This document shows, piece after piece, positions 59,172 to 64,000 of a stretch of 64,000 bases of DNA (the stretch's first letter is position 1; each line of letters begins with the position of its first letter). This stretch comes from Carex sylvatica (lineage: Eukaryota; Streptophyta; Magnoliopsida; Poales; Cyperaceae). Under the pieces are notes generated by a model. That model searched no databases. It was given only the letters and a program-made list of their open reading frames with translations, and was not told the origin of the DNA. Made by a program: the position numbers and the translations under genes. The DNA lies in assembly GCA_964058845.1 (NCBI GenBank), contig CAXKVR010000074.1, positions 1 through 64,000 of the forward strand, in the 5' to 3' direction.

Positions 59172-60975
59172 GAATCAGGAGAGAGAGAGAGGCAATCAAT
59201 CGGATCGATTGGGCCTTGTAGGAGCACTGAAATGATGATCGATATGGGGAAATTTGAGTGTTTACTAGAGTGAGAGTCGTTGGAGAGGGTACTGGAGGCG
59301 TAAGCGTAGACTTCTGACTGTTCTGAGTTGACAGTCTTGGAGATATAGGATTCGCATCCTCTGAGATATCTCATATTTTGCGTGACTTTTTGAAAATCTC
59401 AACCGTTGTTATTCGTTCTAAACGAATCTCAAAGCTCAAATAATACTGGCCCCTACGTCACCCCCGAATAGGCACCGGACACGTCGGTCACACAAAATAT
59501 GGGATATCTCCGAGGGTACGCACTCGGAGAAATAAGGGGTACTCGCCTGAGAGATCCTATGAAGTAGCAGGATATTTGAGTTTGGATCCGAACCGTGTGA
59601 TCAGAAATTAGATCCGTGCCAAAGTAAATAGCATGGTCCGGGACTGCGGATCAAACTCAAATATTATGTTACTTTGGGTGAGCATGATCCGTGCCATACG
59701 ATTCAATTATTGTTTGATAATGCAAATTTAAAGTTATTTAATGTACACTTAAACATGTATCAAATCATATCATATTTTATAAACATAATAAATTAATACT
59801 TATGAAGTTGAATTTCAAATTTAAACTTTATTTTTTAAATTGTCAAGATTGTCAAATCTCATAATTGTTAAGAGCTACCTCCTCATTAACGGATTTTCTT
59901 TAGGAAGATTTGAGGTCGAGCTATCATCTATGAAACAGAGATTAGTGCCTAGTTATCTAACTATTTTGTAAGATAAAAATGAAGATATTTTTAAATATTC
60001 ACAAGAAACATCATATGAATTTCAAATCTACAACTATCAACACATAGAATATTATCTTTAGTAACTAAATTAAAAACTAGTTATCTCCTCAGTAACAAAC
60101 TTATGATTCCAGAATAATGTATTGAGATTTAAATTAGTGTAATTGTTCTGTTATTATATAATAAGACATCAAATATAGACTTTCTAAAAAAAATATTGGA
60201 TAAGTTTTACAAAAATATATAACAAATATCATAGTTTTCATACAATTCGTTAAATTTGGGGAAAATTCGAACAATTCTGATATAATATGCATATTATTTA
60301 AGAATCTTGTTACTGATTTCATCTAAAGATGAACTGAAAAGGCAGCAGTAATAGTATGGGTTTTGGACCGTTCGATTCAAATTCTATAGTTTTCATCGGA
60401 AATAAATCTGCATAATCAGGAACCCATTATTCTGATCTCATCCGTTAGTTTTTGTTGAGATTCGTGCATTAAAAAAATTTCTTTGAGATTCGCGTATGAA
60501 AAAGTTTGAACAGCTGAGATCGGAATAACATAACAGCAGATTTATTTCCGTTTTCATCAGAATTTTTTCGTCTCAATTAGAAGAGAAAAGAGCAGTCAAA
60601 CAGTCACTGTTCAGGATTCAACAGTATTTTTGTACTTTTTATGTTGAGAATATCGGAAGGATTTTGAACTTATCTATTTTTTATATTAATATTTTAACTT
60701 AAATATTGAAAATTAATATATCAAAATAAAAGTATTAGATATAATCTACAGATCATTTTTTGGTGTATGAAAAACAATTATAATCTAAATTCAGAGCTTG
60801 TAAATATTAAATGAGGTAGGCAGTTTCTGAAAAAAAAATCCAAATTGTTATTTTCCATCAAATAATATATAAGTATTGGAATCTTTTAAGTGTGTAGATA
60901 AAGTAATATAGATCACATTATTTTTTGTTATTTGTTTTTTTTTTCTTTGATAAATTAAATATGTAGATATGTAAA
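59172..60975. other. Upstream region of N6 and of the PPR pseudogene
   Basis: Shared NLR upstream block; then about 59340-59520, a segment absent above N5 with GAGATAT/ATATCTC pairs (ATAGGATTCGCATCC against GGGTACGCACTCGG), perhaps another small insert; foldback copy C (59562-59674); AT-rich DNA; and from 60347 the block shared with 45110-45790. No gene was seen. Confidence 0.5.
59562..59674. mobile_element. Foldback MITE upstream of N6 (copy C)
   Basis: Ends as in copies A and B, with one change (AAGTAGCAGGATATTTGAG). A short extra piece (GACTGCGG) sits beside the right CCGG word. Confidence 0.7.
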
Positions 60976-62210
60976 ATGGTTTTATTTAACATTGCTAGAA
61001 AAAAATTACAACAACGTCAACACTCTGATCTCTTGCTTACTCTTTTAACTTCTCCTAAAGCTTTGAGTGTTCTGCTAGCCCGGTTCTCAAATTCTGGAAT
61101 GGTGGAGAAGGCAATGGAGGCGTATAATCTGATCAGAGATGTTTTGCCATGTTGTGGATTGTGATTCCCTGCTTTAGCTGCTTGTGAAATGCAACCAGCC
61201 ATGCATGTCATGGGGTGTTGCCCGTAAGGTGTATGATGAAATGCTTGAGAGAGAGGCTGGAGCAGATAATCATAGCACGTGCATCATGGTCAATGGATTT
61301 TGCATGCAGGGTAAGATAGAGGAGGCAAAGAAGCTCATAGATGATAGATGGGGAATCGGGTGCATACTGAATGTGATTTTTTATAGTCTTGATTGAAGGG
61401 TACTTTAGGCAAAATAGAACTCACTTCTTTATTGTACATATATTACAACAACATCATGGATTTTTTGTGCAAGTGAAGTTCAGTGCGATGTGCTAAATCT
61501 GTGTTGAAGCAAATGATGGAGAACAAGTGAGCAACTGCCAAGCTAATGTTATCACCTTTTATATATACTCTAATTTCTGGGTTTTGTAGATATAGTAGGG
61601 TTATAGAAGCTGAGAGGTCTCTTAGAGAGGCCATAAGAAGAGGTTTAAGTCCCAATGAGAAGAGTTATACTCCACTTATTCATAAGTTTTCTGTTCTAGG
61701 AGAAATTGCAAAGGCAACAGATTTACTTACAGAGATGCTAGAGAGAGGAATTATACCTGATTTGGTAACATTTGGGACACCAATTCACTGTCTTGTAGTA
61801 GTTGGTAAGGTCAAAGAAGCAGTGGATGTTAAAGAGAAAATGGTAGAGATTAAAGTTCCCTTAGACTGTAAGACACACAATTTTTTGATCAGCGGCTTGT
61901 GGAAGGAAGGAAAGCTTTCTTCAGCCAAGAAGCTTCTTCAAGAGATGTTTTCTCAAAAATTCTTCCTGATGAGTTTGTTTACACCACAAAATAAATTGAT
62001 GGTTTCATAAGAAATGAGAATTTCGAAGAAGCAAAGAAGGTTTTCCAATTCATTGATCCTGATTTTGACAAGGTTGAAATCGAGATGGTTTGTAACTATA
62101 AAATGTTGTTGTGTGAATCTGTGAGTACAGAAGTGAGTTCTATTTTGGGGAAGTTAGTTGAGGAAAGTGTGGGTTCGTGTAAACTCCAGTACCACATAAG
62201 GAATTGCTAA
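60976..62210 (+). pseudogene. PPR protein gene, frame-broken
   Basis: P-type pentatricopeptide repeat gene, a family of organelle RNA-binding proteins. Starts MVLFNIARKKLQQRQ and shows LSVLLARFSNSGMVEKAMEA near 61060. After a break it reads VYDEMLEREAGADNHSTCIM near 61230, then from 61546 five consecutive 35-residue repeats (TLISGFCRYSRVIEAERS; YTPLIHKFSVLGEIAKATDL; FGTPIHCLVVVGKVKEAVDV; HNFLISGLWKEGKLSSAKKL; VYTTK-stop-IDGFIRNENFEEAKK), ending HIRNC at 62208. Breaks: a stop at about 61162, others at about 61394-61545, a one-base shift near 61958 and a TAA at about 62000. The upstream region and first 190 bp are duplicated at 45110-45975. Confidence 0.82.
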
Positions 62211-63272
62211 ATTTTGTTCCTGTGTACATAGTAATTAGAAATTTGTTTCCATACAAATTGTACTACTGATCGAGTCCATAGTGGAACAGCATGCAAATCA
62301 GGTAGTTTTTGGTTTTCATTGAAATCATTTATATAGAAAAATGTCTTCTTTTACATTTGTAGTTGTCTGACCAATCTGCTTGATTCAATTTTGCTATTGT
62401 AGATTATTTGCTCCTTTGGAAATTGGAAGGATGATAAAAAACTGTCACTTGATAGTCTATAAACCTCATTTTTTCGCCGACTTCCAAATATCAACACAAA
62501 TTCATTCGTTCTGATGGCGCATCATGGTAAAAAAAAACTGTACCATACATCATCATTTGTCTAAATTTTGAATTCATTTCTGTTGTCTAGCTTTTGCGTT
62601 CACTTCTCATGTCTTTCTTTAGAAAGAAATACATGCATTTGGGGTACTAATTACTGAAGTGCTAGCTTATTTTATTTCACAGGTAATTTGCCTGGTGCAT
62701 AGAGACGGGGGCAGACAGATATGAGCCAAACGCAGCATAGAATTCTTAAAAGTTTTGTATACAAGTACTAAAACGAAGTTAGTTTAGCATTCTTGTTTTC
62801 TCCTTTATTGAAATCTTCAATCTTCAACACCTCTCACATTAATGTTGAATGAATATGTAATCAACAAACAAACTCACTATGTGGTAAAATTATTTTTGTC
62901 ACTTGATTGTGGTCGTCTTATATGCCTCGTACCCTTGCCATTCTATTAGATGCCAACTTTAATTGATTTAAAATAATTTCAAATTGTTCTAAAAAAGGAA
63001 AGAGAAAATTGCTTTTGTTTTTCTACCCAAACAGTCTTCTTGTCTCTATCTAGTATCTGCCAGACAGAAAACCAAAAACCCTTTTATGGACTTAGTTAGG
63101 CCCAGGTTTCAGCCCAGTATTCCCAACCCTCATTCCAGAGTCCAGTCTCTTCACAGCTGCTCTGCTCTCTCCTCTGACCTCTCCGTTCGCGAAACATAGT
63201 ACGATTCCCGCACGGCACGACCTACCTTCATCTCCAATCCACCCGCCGTCGGAGAAGAGCGACCGAGAACAA
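62211..63272. other. Spacer and probable promoter/5' UTR of the edge gene
   Basis: AT-rich to about 63060 with nothing recognised. Then a CT-rich stretch (63120-63200, CTCTGCTCTCTCCTCTGACC) that fits a plant promoter or 5' leader ahead of the start at 63273. Confidence 0.45.
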
Positions 63273-64000
63273 ATGGAGATTGATCCCTCCTTACTACTGT
63301 TACTCTCTAATCTCCTCCAACTCCAGAGCTACCTTGACCCCATCCCCGACCCCTCCTCCTCCTCCTCCTCCTCCTCCCTCACCTCCCCCTCCACCTTCCC
63401 TCTCCTCTTCTTCGCTCTCGCCTCCGCCATTTCCTCCTCCCTCCTCTCCTCCCCCTCCGTCGCTCTCCCCTCCCCTTCTCCTGCTCTCATCCCCCCCTCC
63501 CTCCGTCCCCTCTCCTCCGACCCCATCTACTCTCTCGACCCTGCAACTCGCGACGCTCGCTTCCGCTCCTACTTTGGCCTCTCCTTCTCCCTTTTCAATT
63601 CACTTCTCAATTCCCTCATCCCCCACTCCCCTTTCCCTGTTCATCTCCCTCCCGATCGCGCCTTGTCCCTAGCTCTCTCCCGGCTCTGCCGTGGCCTCTC
63701 ATCCCGCGCACTTTCCCGCACCACTTCCTTGCCACCTTCCCTCATCTCCCGTTGCACACATTCCCTAACCCGCCTCCTCTCTACCACTTTCTACTCCCAA
63801 TTCATCAAACCCTTGCTCCCTTCTTCATCCTCTTCATCCCGCCACACTCCCCTCCCCAATTTAATCGGATCTATAATTTCTTCGCCTGTCCGTTTGCGGG
63901 ATGCTGCACCTGACTCAACCTTACTGTCCCCGAGCCGTCCTTTCCCGTCTGTTCTTCTCCAGGCGGTGGCTGATTACCGCCGGGTTTTCATTGATGCATG
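63273..64000 (+). CDS. PIF/Harbinger-type nuclease-like protein (HARBI1/ALP1-like), 3' part outside window
   Basis: An open frame of 242 codons runs off the right edge with no stop. It starts MEIDPSLLLLLSNLLQLQSY, has a run of eight Ser encoded by TCC repeats, then RFRSYFGLSFSLFNSLLNSL, LPPDRALSLALSRLCRGLSS, LISRCTHSLTRLLSTTFY and LQAVADYRRVFIDA, where the DDE-type catalytic domain normally begins. This order (N-terminal leader, helix-turn-helix-like block, then DDE_4 nuclease) is that of plant PIF/Ping-Pong-like proteins, many of which are host genes domesticated from Harbinger transposons. Base composition is GC-rich, unlike the neighbouring elements. The catalytic acids lie outside the window, so nuclease activity cannot be judged. 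An overlapping Pro-rich frame (63280-63672) is a shadow. Confidence 0.75.
   Translation, partial: MEIDPSLLLLLSNLLQLQSYLDPIPDPSSSSSSSSLTSPSTFPLLFFALASAISSSLLSSPSVALPSPSPALIPPSLRPLSSDPIYSLDPATRDARFRSYFGLSFSLFNSLLNSLIPHSPFPVHLPPDRALSLALSRLCRGLSSRALSRTTSLPPSLISRCTHSLTRLLSTTFYSQFIKPLLPSSSSSSRHTPLPNLIGSIISSPVRLRDAAPDSTLLSPSRPFPSVLLQAVADYRRVFIDA

Noticed and set aside
63280..63672. 130-codon Pro/Ser-rich plus-strand frame
   Set aside because: Different frame of the TCC/CTC-rich start of the PIF-like gene at 63273, whose frame is open to the edge and has family motifs.
1..64000. Possibility of a wholly new gene system
   Set aside because: All larger coding signals fit known families (CNL, MURA, PMD, TNP2, LINE, PPR, PGAM, PIF). 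What is new is in their arrangement and mosaic history, not in an unknown protein family.

Overview
This is nuclear DNA of a flowering plant. The evidence is spliced genes with GT-AG introns, a tandem array of coiled-coil NB-ARC leucine-rich-repeat (CNL) immune receptor genes, plant-specific transposon families (CACTA, Mutator-like with a plant mobile domain gene, hAT, LINE, SINE, MITEs), a PPR gene and a PIF/Harbinger-type nuclease gene. The CC domain style resembles RGA-like receptors of monocots or magnoliids, but the species cannot be fixed from the sequence. No prokaryotic genes, tRNA, rRNA or CRISPR were seen.

The core is six CNL genes (called N1-N6 here, left to right), all on the minus strand. 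Each has a short exon 1 (CC/Rx_N domain, 151-152 codons), one phase-0 intron, and one long exon 2 (NB-ARC plus LRR). N1 (1-5881) is open but leaves the window at its 3' end. N2 (11579-13738) is a truncated pseudogene. N3 (19474-23916, 1247 aa) is intact. N4 (33125-38173, 1239 aa) is intact in frame but carries MHY instead of MHD and a rebuilt C-terminus. N5 (40395-44795) has an in-frame stop in the LRR. N6 (54253-59171) loses frame in the LRR. N5 is a mosaic: its CC, intron and NB-ARC are almost identical to N3, while its LRR resembles N4.

Because the paralogues share introns and flanks, many insertions can be bounded by comparison with the unoccupied site in a sister copy. These are a 5'-truncated LINE in the N1 intron (2411-4046), a 490-bp hAT-type element behind N3 (18727-19216), and a 6.66-kb CACTA element behind N4 (26301-32963) that itself contains nested elements. 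A Mutator-like element (45981-53943) carries a decayed plant-mobile-domain gene facing a nearly intact MURA transposase. It lies between a broken PPR fragment upstream of N5 and the 3' flank of N6.

Other content: a decayed CACTA TNP2 transposase (8203-10240), an AT-rich tract that cuts off N2 (10697-11578), scattered exons of a phosphoglycerate-mutase-like gene broken by MITE and SINE insertions (15407-18130), a PPR pseudogene (60976-62210), and at the right edge the start of an intact-looking HARBI1/PIF-like nuclease gene on the plus strand (63273 onward). Only N1, N3, N4, the MURA gene and the edge gene look capable of making near full-length proteins. N5 and N6 could make shortened receptors.
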